Shown: positions 1-10,979 of the stretch, piece by piece
Layout: each line of letters starts with the position of its first letter
Position numbering within the stretch: the stretch's first letter is position 1
Source: Ursus arctos
Taxonomy: Eukaryota; Chordata; Mammalia; Carnivora; Ursidae
Reading direction: 5' to 3'
DNA length: 64,000 nucleotides
Assembly: GCF_023065955.2 (NCBI RefSeq)
Contig: NW_026622930.1
Coordinates: 16,841,449-16,905,448, forward strand
Position numbers and translations under genes: made by a program
The notes under the pieces: model-generated
The model's input: only the letters and a program-made list of their open reading frames with translations
What the model was told of the DNA's origin: nothing
Databases searched by the model: none

Positions 1-1172
1 TTGTACACATATGTAATACCCTCAAAGGGCTTCAGCCAAGTGACACTTCTAATATAAGCCACAGGCAACATTTAGCAATGTGTGTGGAATTGCTTTGTGT
101 CTAGAATTTCAGGAAAATCAAATGAGTTAACGGTCTTTGACCATAGAAATCTCATCAGTTTTGGTTTTTGCTATTTCTCCACTCCATTTTTCAATTAAAT
201 ACAATTCAAGGCTGAACTAAAGTAGCCAGCAGTCATTCAGGACTTCGAAGTTTCTTAGAAACCCTTAGGAAAGACATGAACCCAGGATAATTTGACACCA
301 TACTAGTATGTTTAGAGACAGCTCCTACTTTCTCCTTTCAATTTATTATCTGCCATAATAAACAGTTTTGCTCTATAGCAAACAAATCCAGACCAGGGAA
401 AGAGAAGAGTTCTAAGAGAATCAAGCTGAATTAACTTTCATGCAAGACTAGTTCTTCAAGTTCTTCAAGATTTCCATTTGCATGTGGATGGCACCCTGAG
501 GATGAGTTCAGAGACATGTCTCATTCTAAAATGCATCTATGGGCAACTGGTGTAGCAAGTAGTATCTTCTAAATGACAGGATCACACCCAAATTGTATGG
601 ACTAGATGTCAGTTGCTTTTACAGCAGGTTTGTAAAATTAAAAAGACACTAGCCATTTAGCTTTGATCCATAATTTCAGTTTCACAAGAATGAAGATTGA
701 AGAGCTGTAAGACCTAATAAGAATAAAATAACTTCTTGAGTTTATTTTTGGCATTAAGTGAAAACAGATTTTGGTTTTGTTTAAAGCTTTCAGCACCATC
801 CCAGAAACCCATGGGTTTTGTGTTTATGCTAAACATTAGAAAATTAAAATTTAAAAATAATAAAGTAAAAGACTAACTACACTGAAAAACACCTGAGTGT
901 TTTTATTGATCAAACTAAATGAAATGCAAAGAGTCGGCATGAAGAAGGATAAAAAGCAAATGGATTATTTGATTCTGTTCAGTTTTGAGGAACCTAAACA
1001 GCAGTTGGCATCACAGTGATAAGATAAGACAAGGTTCCTACAAGATCCTTAGCAGAGCATACATCCTCTAAGGTCATGGATCACAAATATTGGTTCCCAT
1101 TTCTAGAACCCTAAAAGAATTGCAAACAGGAAGAAATGTGCAACAAAATAATAAATTGTGTTTAAGCTATTT
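1..1172. other. Unique AT-rich non-coding DNA
   Basis: I see no open frame of note, no recognisable repeat and no RNA gene here. Composition is AT-rich with scattered A runs. It is probably intronic or intergenic sequence. Confidence 0.6.
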
Positions 1173-1190
1173 AGAAATTAAGTATTCTTG

Positions 1191-1387
1191 GGGTGCCTGG
1201 GTGGCACAGCGGTTAAGCGTCTGCCTTCGGCTCAGGGCGTGATCCCGGCCTTATGGGATCGAGCCCCACATCAGGCTCCTCCGCTATGAGCCTGCTTCTT
1301 CCTCTCCCACTCCCCCTGCTTGTGTTCCCTCTCTCGCTGGCTGTCTCTATCTCTGTCAAATAAATAAATAAAATCTTTAAAAAAAAA
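1191..1387 (+). mobile_element. CAN-SINE (arctoid/ursid-like SINEC), complete
   Basis: This is a full tRNA-Lys-derived carnivore SINE. It has the head 'gggtgcctgggtggcacagc', the body text 'gcgtctgccttcggctcagg', a CT-rich middle with 'gcttgtgttccctctctcgc', and an AAATAAAT/AAAATCTTT tail ending in A's. A perfect 18-bp target-site duplication (AGAAATTAAGTATTCTTG) lies at 1173-1190 and 1388-1405. Perfect duplications and little decay suggest a young insertion. The RNA is made by Pol III and copied by L1 machinery; it has no coding function. Confidence 0.96.
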
Positions 1388-1405
1388 AGAAATTAAGTAT
1401 TCTTG

Positions 1406-2239
1406 AAAACATTAGTAAGTTTATAGTTATAGCTGTTTTTGCATTAATTGTATAATGCAATCAAAAGAATTATTTAGGGAACATTAACTCTTATCCAATA
1501 GCTGGGAAATCAAAATATATATTCAGTTGGTTTCAGCACACGCACGAAATGGCTGGCGAAAGAATTTTTTTTCTTTTAAGCAAAGTTAACTGCTTGAATC
1601 TACAAGAATAAAATACAGTATTCAAAATGCAGCGAATTTTCAGTTATGTGCATTAAGATAATATACTGTTTATAAAACAGTTTCACCTTCTTTTCCTGAT
1701 CCCCAGCCAGATTGTGTTTAGGAAATAGAAATATTTTAATATAAGCCTAAGCAAAATGCTATTAAGAAGTTAAACCACCTGAGAAATGCATTTAAAACAA
1801 AATATTTTTAAAAATTTCTGCAATGGTTATTAACAAATTGAAACCATTGCTGCTTCCTCCCTTCATTAGCACAAACCATTGAAATTTGACCCTATTATGT
1901 AGTTTTAGATGTGTAAAAACTTTGCATTATGTCTTCACATGACATCTTCAACCTAACTGAGGTCATCCTACCCTTGATACTTGTACAAAACCGACTTGAG
2001 TACGTTAACCCATATCCCTTGTCACACCCGATGTCCTTCACAATAGTATATGATCCGCTGTTTTCCTGCATTTCTCTTTGCTCTACTCCACGTCCAGCCT
2101 TTTGTGCAACTCAGCCCTACTCTTTGATATTCTCCAAAAGCAAAAATTTTGTGTGTTTAACAGCCTTGTTTAAGGTTTACAGTCATATCAACGTATGTAA
2201 TCACAAAACCCAAACAAATTAAAATTAAATAACAACTAT
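1406..2239. other. Unique AT-rich non-coding DNA
   Basis: No repeat family is recognised. A 97-codon open frame at 1929-2222 has no recognisable domain, signal peptide or homology and is most likely random. Confidence 0.55.
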
Positions 2240-2400
2240 CTTGATTCTGAAATGGCTTTGGCCACCTATCTAATTGGCTTGGCCTCTTCTCCTTGAGACT
2301 CCTACCTCTGCTCCTCCTTCCTTCATTTCACTCAGCCACCTAGCTTTCTTGCTTAAGCTTCTGAGTCTACCTTTACCATTCCACTGTGCTTTGGATAAAA
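2240..2400 (+). repeat. L2 LINE fragment (old)
   Basis: The text running through 'ggccacctatctaattgg', 'ctactcctac'-like pyrimidine tracts and 'ttcactcagcc' resembles the part of the L2 3' region that reads 'ggccctacatgatctggcc...ctccagccac' in the consensus. It is highly diverged, so the family call rests on word order more than identity. Confidence 0.4.
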
Positions 2401-2829
2401 CTCATTTTTTCAGTCTGAGGACTTAACAATACTGAAGAATGAGCCTTTTCTTTCTAATACTCACCAATCTGTTTGCACAAAATAATATCAAATTATTTTC
2501 CAATGAAAGAAATTTGCCACCTCCTGCCCTCCTATTAAGAGGCAGAAAATGTCACAGGGAGTTTTAAATGAAAATGAATTGCATTCTGTTTCAGATATAT
2601 TCAAAGACGATTGAAGAGCATTTAGAATTTGTAGGATTGGTTGCAGTCTACGAAGACAGCTGACAGCATTCAGAGCATAAGGAAATATGTTGGATCAGAG
2701 TCTTTTATCCCACTGATACACTACTAATTTTACCACAAAGTCTCCTACTTGTGATCAGAAATCCCCCTATGCTCACTCCAACTACTCCTAAAATCTTTCA
2801 GACATGAACATTCAGTGTATCTGTTTCTT

Positions 2830-3058
2830 CTTGCAAGAGACCATTCTTTATGTCTAAGTCTGGATTAACTGTTCTCCCTTGATATTCTGTAGTCTGTGCA
2901 TATTATTATATTATATTTATATTTTATATTATATATATTATATATTAACTTATTTGAATTACCCTGCTTACTTATTGTTTGTGGCCTCTCTTTAAAATTA
3001 GACGTTGCCTGATACATAATGGAGACTCAAAATAGTTGTTGAATGAGTGAGTGGATAA
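2830..3058 (+). repeat. L2 LINE 3' end with internal AT-rich expansion
   Basis: The end matches the classic L2 terminus: a 'tgcctgatacataatgg' variant of 'tgcctggcacatagtagg', then 'ttgttgaatgagtgagtgg'. It is split by a pure A/T stretch at about 2898-2948 that has grown in the 'tttattatgtttatt' part of L2. Confidence 0.65.
2898..2948. repeat. AT-rich low-complexity tract
   Basis: About 50 bp consists only of A and T in irregular TATTATAT units, lying inside the L2 3' end. Confidence 0.85.
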
Positions 3059-5535
3059 ATAAGGATACAGAACAAGGATGTCAGAATGATACCGTAAGGC
3101 TTGCAATATATAAAATGATCAAGAATAAAATGCACATTAATCATTATTATCTATGATAAGAATTCAAGTAATCATTGACCACTTCCTTAGTTTGTCTCGT
3201 CCTTCAGTCTTTCAAAAAACACATCACTCCACTGTTCAAACTCTTTCAGCAGCTGAATCAAAAGTAGACAGAGAATGAAAAGTTGCTTGTTTTAACTAGA
3301 ATATCCACATCAAGTAATTTCAACCAGCTCCATCTCTCCACAATATCTTTAAATACTAAGTAACTGAAAATCTTGTCTATCTTATAATAGGGTCTATCAT
3401 GAGGCTATTACATTTCTCTACAAGGATATTTTTAAAGTAACTTTCTGAAAAATATTCATTTACAAAAACTTAATGGTCAAGACCATCTGAAATATGTCCA
3501 AAAAGTACAAAGAAAAAAGTATATAATTGAGAAAAACATTGCAGTGATATATTAAGGTCTGCCAAGTTTCCCATTATAGCACCAGGTGAAATGCTCCCTT
3601 GGGCATCACTTGGCATGAAAGAAATCAAACAAGAAGGGAAGCTAAACACTCAAATTGGTTCATGGTTTTATGAGTTAGAGAAAGAAATTAAAAGAAGAAA
3701 AAAGATATGGAAATTAAACATTTTTCTTGCTTAAATCCAACTCCCATTATTTCAAAGAGTTCATTTTGACCCAAGACATGAATCCAATCTGTTGTTTGAC
3801 ATCGTGAGACTGTGTACAGTTCAAGGTGCTGGGTGAAAATAAAACCAGAGACTTAAAGGTTTGGTTTTGGGGACCGCCGTGACTTAAGAACCGCAAAGGC
3901 ATGTTAAAAAATCAACAAAAGCCTTTCAAAATATTTGTGTGACAGAATTAAGTTAGGGTAAAGCAATAAAATAAAAGACATGTTTCACAAACATACACCT
4001 GACGATATGTGATTTATAGATTATTTTGAATCAAATGCAGAACCGAACACGAACTAGTGAATTATTTGAAGACTCTCTCTCATTTTGGAACTAAAATTAC
4101 AATTCTAGCTGTCAAAAGTAAATGCAGCAGAAGTACTTTGACAAAATTGCCATCTATCCAATTCATTGAAAGTAGCAACAGTGACATCTATTCTCTTGAG
4201 ATTACTGACACTGTTTTCTATGCTTTAGGGTTTGAACATTTAAATGAAACATTTTCTTTTATTTTACTTCCAAGGTTTCACAATCTCTTTTGCATATTTT
4301 GTTAGCATCATTGGTATAATTTTGAATTCATCTAACGTCTTTTGTTTGGCTCTACAGATTTCTCTGCTTGTTTCCCACTTCTAGAAGTTTGACTTCCTTC
4401 TCTCTCTTTTGGTTTCAAAGGCAATTATTATTAGAAAAATAAAAGTACTCATAAACTTAAATATATGCAGTATTACTTTTAATCATATTGGTCAAATTCT
4501 TTGACTCATACAAGGAATATATCAGCCAGCTAAACATGTACATATAAATAAAGTATTGGGAACAGCGACTAAATACCAAGTGGCAAGATAACAAAATCTC
4601 AAAGCTGTTTCACATCCCAGTTCCAGCACTGAATTTTTCTTTCAGGGGCATGGAATACACTCATATTCTCTGCCTCAATTTTCTACCTAAAATCCAGTTT
4701 ACTCTGAAAGGCCAATCAGCCTCCTTTTCATTACTAGCTGTTTAGAAGGAGAAAGTACAGCCTCCCTCTGAACTGCATGTACTTCAGAACACACGGATGA
4801 TAGCTCAAGTGTAAATATCAAGTCTTCTTTCCAAACTTCAGCTCCAGCTGAAGATTTTTGCAGACGACCAATGGCAGCATGACACTAACACCTGCTAGCT
4901 GAGAATTTGGAGAATTCTGAATTCTGAAACATCACAAACTTTCAATTCATCAAAATAAGAACAACACACTTTTCCTTTGAGATTGTAGAGAATGGATAAA
5001 TTATCTTTATTCCTCCTCTCACTGTGACTTGTCTGTTGGCACGTTTTTCCCCCCAGGTCTTGGCTATCAGATTGGACAAGAGGGGGAAGGCAAACTCCAG
5101 ATGTGAAAATGTAAAGAAATCTATTTTTTTCCCAATGGTTTTCCACAATTGTGTAAACTCTGAGAGTCAAGGGAAAAGGTCATCACAATAAAAATTCTGA
5201 GCAAAGAATGCAATTAACACCAGATGCAAAGGGATGAGGAAGGACACGTCCTCACAAAGGAATGAGGAAGGAAACTACCTGTAGACCGTGTGCTAAGATG
5301 TACCTTGCACTCTGTTGGTCAAAACTCACAAAATCCAGACTCACGAGGTGGGCATCTTTTATTCTCATTTTTGAAGGTTGTAGAATTTCAACATTTACAC
5401 CATGTCACATGGTCACCATCAAAGCAGGTAAGAGAGTCAGAGGTCTTTCTGATTAGAAAGCTTTTGTTTACTCAAGCATACCGTATTTCCATATTCCTGT
5501 AAGGCTTTCATATTTGTGTTGAGCTTTCATTAATC
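3059..5535. other. Unique non-coding DNA, 2.5 kb
   Basis: I recognise no repeat or gene here. Open frames up to 91 codons (for example 4895-5170 on the minus strand) overlap each other on both strands and show no domain. A splice-donor-like CAG|GTAAGAG occurs at 5425-5434, but no matching acceptor or coding bias supports an exon. Confidence 0.5.
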
Positions 5536-5539
5536 ATTC

Positions 5540-5695
5540 ATTTAAATCATGTGTATTTAATGCATGTATTGAGCAATGTTCTACCTAGATGCTAGGGGAA
5601 ACAATACAAATAAAGCCTCGTCCTCAATAAGCTTGTATTCCAATGGGAAAAGAAAGATACTACACACATTACAAAATAAATAAGACTATATCTCA
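5540..5695 (-). repeat. L2 LINE 3' end, reverse orientation
   Basis: The stretch 'tgtattgagcaatgttctac...gatgctaggggaaacaatac...agcttgtattccaatgggaa' is the reverse complement of the L2 3' end, in which the consensus reads 'attgagcgcctactatgtgcc...gggatacagcagtgaac...gagcttacattctagtgggg'. Confidence 0.65.
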
Positions 5696-5699
5696 TTTT

Positions 5700-7082
5700 C
5701 TCCCCATGTTTTAACAATGAAATTGGGATGGCTTCTTTTAATTACAATAGGCCAGGCGGCAGTGGTAATGCATTCTCGTTGCCTACGCCTGGGTGAACCT
5801 CGCTGTTATTCCTGATGGCACTAAAGGACAATCTCAGCCCCTTGACATTGAAATCCATGGATCATCAAAGACCATATAAAGAAGGAATATGAGTCCTGGT
5901 TGGTGCCTTAAAACCTTTTGTTGACATCTTTTGGGAAGATTTAAAAAACACCATTATCAAAACAGTATTAAGGCCTTGAAAAAAATCCCAGAGACAAGGG
6001 TGAAACTTTTTATGTTTCTTTTAAGAAATAAATAATGTGATATAAAAGCACAGAGAGAATGATATTGTTGGGAAAAGGATAGACATATATTTATTTTATT
6101 TATAAAGTATCAAATCGGAAGGTTTTTAAAACAAATACTAAAATTCCTAGATACAACAATATAATTGGTAATTATGTTATGAAGATGTTACAGATTCAAT
6201 GAAACATTTCAAACAATTTCAGTGGGTGATGAAAGCACTGATGTTGAGATAACAGGTCAGGGGAAGGGGTAGTGGAGGTGAGGCGGTGTTCCAGGGAGGG
6301 GAGCTACTCCTCCTGTAATAGACTCTAGTAGTAGGAGTCTCCATAGTACATTTGGAGAAGCCTCCCGAAGATGCCACTGACTGGCCCTGAACCTGAATCA
6401 GGTGAGCTATACAACCTGCCAGTGACTGCCCTTGTGGTGTGTTTGAGACTCCAGTTGCTATGACCCATCGTCTCATATCTAACATTTCTTGTTGGGGTTG
6501 CAAGTATTAAAACCCAGTATTTGCTCACAAGGCAATGGGAGGAGTGTTTTTACCTGGGTTGGCCGGGGCGGGGGGGGGGGGAGACGAAAGAAAACTATAT
6601 TACACATGAACAACTACTTGATAATAAATTAATTTTAGGCTCGTCTCCTCATAGAAATTACATGAACAAAAACTTAGAAAAATACGGAGTCAAAACAGCT
6701 GTCTTACCCGCGCTCTCTGGTGCATTCCCACTGGGCCTTGTTTTCTTCCATATAAAGTGCTAGATGAGATATCTGCCTATTTGGATTGCAATAACTGCTT
6801 GAACAACAGCATTTTTATATGCTTGTATGCAGAATATACATACAGTGTAGACCCTACACAGTGGTCTGCGCATAAGAATGATGCGATAACTATTATTTCT
6901 GCATTTTCAAGGGTTTCTCTCTCATTTTAAAGATGGGAATTCTTTAAACTAAGTTCTCTAATCAAACCACTTCTTCTCCACCTTCTTCCTTTTTACTTTG
7001 TCTCAGCATTTAGAAGAAGTATTGTGACATAGAGGGAAAATTATGGACATCTGGGTCAAATCCCAGTGCTGACTATAAACAG
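5700..7082. other. Unique non-coding DNA with a 12-G run
   Basis: No recognisable gene or repeat family is present. A guanine run at 6570-6581, after GGCCGGGGC, is the only compositional outlier. Confidence 0.5.
6570..6581 (+). repeat. G12 homopolymer
   Basis: There are twelve consecutive G's immediately after GGCCGGGGC. Such a run could form G-quadruplex structures and is prone to length change. No promoter context is visible. Confidence 0.85.
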
Positions 7083-7101
7083 TAAAGGCACAGTAAATAT
7101 A

Positions 7102-7283
7102 GGGGCACCTGGGTGGCTCAGTCGGTTAAGTGTCTGCCTTCAGCTCAGGTCATTATTCCAGGGTCCTGGGATCCAGTCCCTTGTCAGGCTACATTCTCCC
7201 TCTCTCTCTGCCCTCCTACCCTGCTCATGTCCACTCGCTCTCACTCTCTCTCTCAAATAAATAAATAAAATCTTTTTTTTTTT
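7102..7283 (+). mobile_element. CAN-SINE, complete
   Basis: The head is 'ggggcacctgggtggctcag', the middle is CT-rich, and the tail is AAATAAATAAATAAAATC plus a T run. A perfect 19-bp target-site duplication (TAAAGGCACAGTAAATATA) is at 7083-7101 and 7284-7302. Confidence 0.95.
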
Positions 7284-7439
7284 TAAAGGCACAGTAAATA
7301 TAAAAGTTGTTAATACTGTGCATGGGCCATAATAGCTATTCAAATATAGATTTTATTACTACTAACAACAAGAAACCAATAGCTATTTTAAGAAAACAAA
7401 GACAAACATGGAGGTCATTATATTTTCGAAACTCTTTTA

Positions 7440-7590
7440 GAGGGGCGATTTCATTGGATCCTTAGACGAAATCTGTTGTTAGTGGAGCAAATGCTATTGC
7501 CCCTACTTAACAGAGAAGAAAACTGAGGTAAGGAACAGAGGAAGTGACAACCCAGAGAGATGTTTCTACCAAGGGGCAGAGTAAAAACCT
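7440..7590 (-). repeat. MIR SINE fragment, reverse
   Basis: The text 'cttaacagagaagaaaactg' followed by 'aggtaaggaacagaggaag' is the reverse-complement MIR core ('ttttacagatgaggaaactgaggcacagagaggttaag'). It is strongly diverged. Confidence 0.6.
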
Positions 7591-7599
7591 CTACTGCGT

Positions 7600-8533
7600 T
7601 ATTTCCTGAAAAGCAGTTCCCAATGCGTGATTTCTCGATTCCCAAAACACTTATGGGGTTCACAATGTCAAAAACAACTTTGTAAAAACACAAAGATATC
7701 ATCTCCTTTTCCACTATGTTGACATTTGTGCTTGTGTCACAGAAACAATGGTGAATGCAAGTGTCGGCATCTTGACACAACTAAAGCCGCGGCCCCCACT
7801 GTATTAGGAGTCACTGCATTCTTCTCCACCACACAGATGGGGTAAAAATGAAAATGAAAGCAAGTGTCACTTTAAAATACCTTTCATGAATCAGTAAAAC
7901 TTGTGACCGTTATTACATTTTGAACCTTCTGCACGTGCCTTTTTTATATTCTGTGTGACGAAATGGGACGTGCGATTAGAGCACTTCTATCCCACACCCA
8001 GGTGTGAGGGTTATTTGAAGAGAGTATTTACGTAATTCTTTGAATTGCCAGCTGAACTAGCCTCTTTTTCCATGGTATGTAATTTCCATTTGAGAAATGA
8101 TTGATAAAGTATGCTTACTAGGTATCAGGCAGATATTTTCTCAAAAATGCATGAAGCCTCATCCTGTCACTGCAAGGAAAATAATTGGCAGTATTTGTTG
8201 TCAATGATAAAATTTGAGTTTTAAGTGAAAATTATTACACGTTTTAAAAACTTGTACCAGTCACCATGAGCTTGACAGCTTATGGTAAGACTGAAGGCAA
8301 TATTAAATAGTATCTGAGTCTTACTGTCCAATGAAGTGCATCAAAACTTGTAATATCTTTATAATTCAGTGAGCCAGTATTTTCCAATGAACAATGCATG
8401 ACAGTTAAAAAAAAAAAAAATCACGCATGAGTAAAAATCTATTCAAAATGCAAGATAGGCCAATGGATTAAAATCCAAAAGAGTAAAAATATTTATTAAT
8501 ATGATATCAGATTGTATAGTGTAATTAACTTAT
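7600..8533. other. Unique non-coding DNA
   Basis: No gene or clear repeat is seen. An A run lies near 8407-8420. Confidence 0.5.
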
Positions 8534-8550
8534 AAGAAACAACCAGTTAG

Positions 8551-8757
8551 GGGTGCCTGGGTGGCTCAGTTGGTTAAGCATCCAACTTCTGGTTTCAGCT
8601 CAGATCATGATCTCAGGGTCGTGAGATCAAGTCCTGCATCTGGCTCTAAGCTCAGTGTGGCGTCAGCTTGAGATTCTCTCCCTCTCCTTCTGCCCTTTTC
8701 CCCACTCTCATGCTCTATCTCTAAAATAAATAAATAAAATCTCTTTTTAAAAAAGAG
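8551..8757 (+). mobile_element. CAN-SINE, complete
   Basis: The head 'gggtgcctgggtggctcagt' leads into 'tggttaagcatccaacttct', a CT-rich block and an AAATAAATAAATAAAATCTC tail. The flanks AAGAAACAACCAG (8534-8546) and AAGAAACAGCCAG (8758-8770) form a target-site duplication with one mismatch. It is an older subfamily than the copy at 1191. Confidence 0.93.
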
Positions 8758-9075
8758 AAGAAACAGCCAGCTATCAAATTTTTGTATAATTTCAAATAAG
8801 AAAATCCACAATTAAAGTACTTCTATTTTGTCCAAGTACATACTTCTGAGAGGCCAGATGTTTCTGAAGTATCTGAACCAAAACAATATATTGCAACACG
8901 TTCAATACAAAAGTAGATATACGAATCCAGCTGCCTTCTACAAAACTAGATGCTCAAGATTAAAATTTTCCATATCACTTGCAAAAGTAAAAGAGTCACT
9001 TTTCTTACATGTCTTGAAAATATAGTTATTTTTCGTGGAAATATTTACATGAGCATGTGACGGGTTTGTCACTGC

Positions 9076-9190
9076 TATTTTCAGGGCTGGCTTCATAGAT
9101 GTGTGGCCTGAGAAGTGGCACAGAATCCTGCATTCAGAAGGGCTCCATGCTTGGTTTAATGTTCTGCTGCTGCCATCTTAAAACTCTTGA
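9076..9190 (+). repeat. Ancient interspersed repeat, family uncertain
   Basis: The phrase 'atgcttggtttaatgttctg' followed by 'ctgctgccatcttaaaactc' recurs in mammalian genomes as part of an ancient element that I think is a hAT-type DNA transposon. I recognise the phrase but cannot name the family safely. Confidence 0.35.
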
Positions 9191-10027
9191 AGTCCAGTGG
9201 GACAATGGAGCAAGTGTTTGAGCAGAAGAGATACATGTAATATTCATGACCACCATTCCTCGCCACCCCATTAGTACAGAGCATTCACGATGCCACCTAA
9301 GCACGGATTTCTGGTGGGCCCACAATGCGTGGGAGTCCAACAAGATTCAAAGCAAGCACGAGGCAAGCGCACTGCATCTAAGACTGAGATATAGGGATGC
9401 TGTCAGCTGTTAGCTGACAACTCGGAGAAGATATGCTTTCTCTTTGAACCAGAAATTTGTTTTATATGCAGGCAAAAGGCAATAGCATTTTAAGGAACAC
9501 TAACAGCCAAAGAATTCCATCGTATCTTTTCATACTTGTGTTACTCCCCTATATTTGCCAGATCGTTACATTGAAATGAAGGAAAGGGAACACTGAACAC
9601 ACCGATAGGTTTTTTGTTGTTGTTGTTTTTTGTTTTCTTTTGTTTTGTTTTTTCCTTTCAATCTTCCCTTACAAATCAGTAAGATAAAGGTAGAGAGATG
9701 GTTGGTTGAATATGTGCACATCAAGAGGTGAAACTAAAAGAGCTGAGTTAATTTTGTGCTGTTTCCACTGCTCTGACAAGAGTGAAATACATACACACAT
9801 ATGAGCTATCAAATACAAATTGTGTAAATTTTAGTTATTCCACATAGGAACTAAATGCTCTTATATTTGCATTTAAAATCAACATCGTACATTATAATGA
9901 TGAACAGTCAATTCATACTAGTAATTTAAATTTTAAATTCTCCTTTACTTTTAATGATATTAAATAACAAATAAGAAATGACGAGAGGATGAATGGAAAA
10001 AAGTTAAGTGTGATGTGATTTTATACA
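9190..10027. other. Unique non-coding DNA with a GTTT-rich tract
   Basis: No gene is recognised. At 9608-9656 there is a low-complexity (G)TTT tract (GTTGTTGTTG then TTTTGTTTTC-like units). Confidence 0.5.
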
Positions 10028-10617
10028 TACACACACACACACTCACATATATATAATGGAACATTATTCGGCCATGAAAAAGAAAGAAATTTATCATTTG
10101 CAACAACATAGATAACCTTGAGGGCATTATGCTCCATTTATGACAACATAATGATTCTGGAGGACATTATGCTAAGTGAAATAGGCCAAATATAGAAAGA
10201 CAAATACAGAATGATATCACTTACATATGGAATCCAAAAAAGTTGAATTCATAGAAACAGAGAGTAGAAGATTGGTTACCAGGGGTTGGGGTAGGAGAAA
10301 TGGGGAGATGTTGGTCAAAAGATACTTCCAGTTATAAGAAAAATAAGTTCGGGAGACCTAATGTACAGCATAGTAACTAGAGTTAACAGTCCTGTATCAT
10401 AGACTTGGAAGTCCTTCAGAGAGGAGATCTAAAATGTTCTCAACACATACACACACAAGGGAACTCTGAGACATGATGGAAGCGTTAACTAACCTTATTG
10501 TGGTAAGTATTTTGCAATATGTACACATACCTAATCATCATGCTGTACACCTTAAACTTACATAACGTTACATGTCAGTTATATCCCAATAAAGCCTGGG
10601 GGGGGGAGGGAAAAAAA
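10028..10617 (+). mobile_element. L1 LINE 3' end, 5'-truncated
   Basis: It begins with a CA/TA microsatellite followed by 'aatggaacattattcggcca', the end of L1 ORF2, then 3' UTR text with 'gctaagtgaaataggcca' and 'gctgtacaccttaaactta'. It ends in 'caataaagcctgggggg' plus an A-rich tail. Only the last 0.6 kb of the element is present, which is typical of incomplete reverse transcription. No open frame remains. Confidence 0.9.
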
Positions 10618-10757
10618 TGACGTCTACAAAAGAAAGGATAAATCTTTTTATTTTAGTAGCTTCAACAACAATATTTTTCCTATTTTTTGAACAAAGACCC
10701 CACTTTTTCCCTTTGTACCAGGCCTCTTAAATCATATGGCTGGCTTTGGTTATTTTT

Positions 10758-10962
10758 TTCTTTTTTTTTAAGAGTTTATTTATTTATTTATGAGGGACAG
10801 AGATAGTGACAGAGATAGCAAAAGAGAGCAGGCGCAGACAGGAGAGGGAGAAGCAAGCTCCCCACTGAGCAGAGAGCCTGACACTGGGCTCAATCCCAGG
10901 ACCCCGGGATCATGACCTGATCCCAAGGCAGATGCTTAACTGACGGAGCCACCCAGGCGACC
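10758..10962 (-). mobile_element. CAN-SINE, reverse orientation
   Basis: Reading left to right one sees the reverse-complement tail (TTTTAAGAGTTTATTTATTT), a GA-rich block, 'ccccgggatcatgacc' and the head 'gagccacccaggcgacc'. Flanking CTTTGGTTATTTT and CCTTGATTATTTT look like a degraded target-site duplication. Confidence 0.92.
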
Positions 10963-10979
10963 CTGACCTTGATTATTTT

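Noticed and set aside
1191..1260. tRNA-like sequence at CAN-SINE heads
   Set aside because: These are diverged tRNA-Lys-derived SINE heads with target-site duplications and A-tails, not functional tRNA genes.
5425..5434. Consensus-like splice donor CAG|GTAAGAG
   Set aside because: Isolated donor matches are common. No acceptor, coding bias or homology nearby supports an exon.
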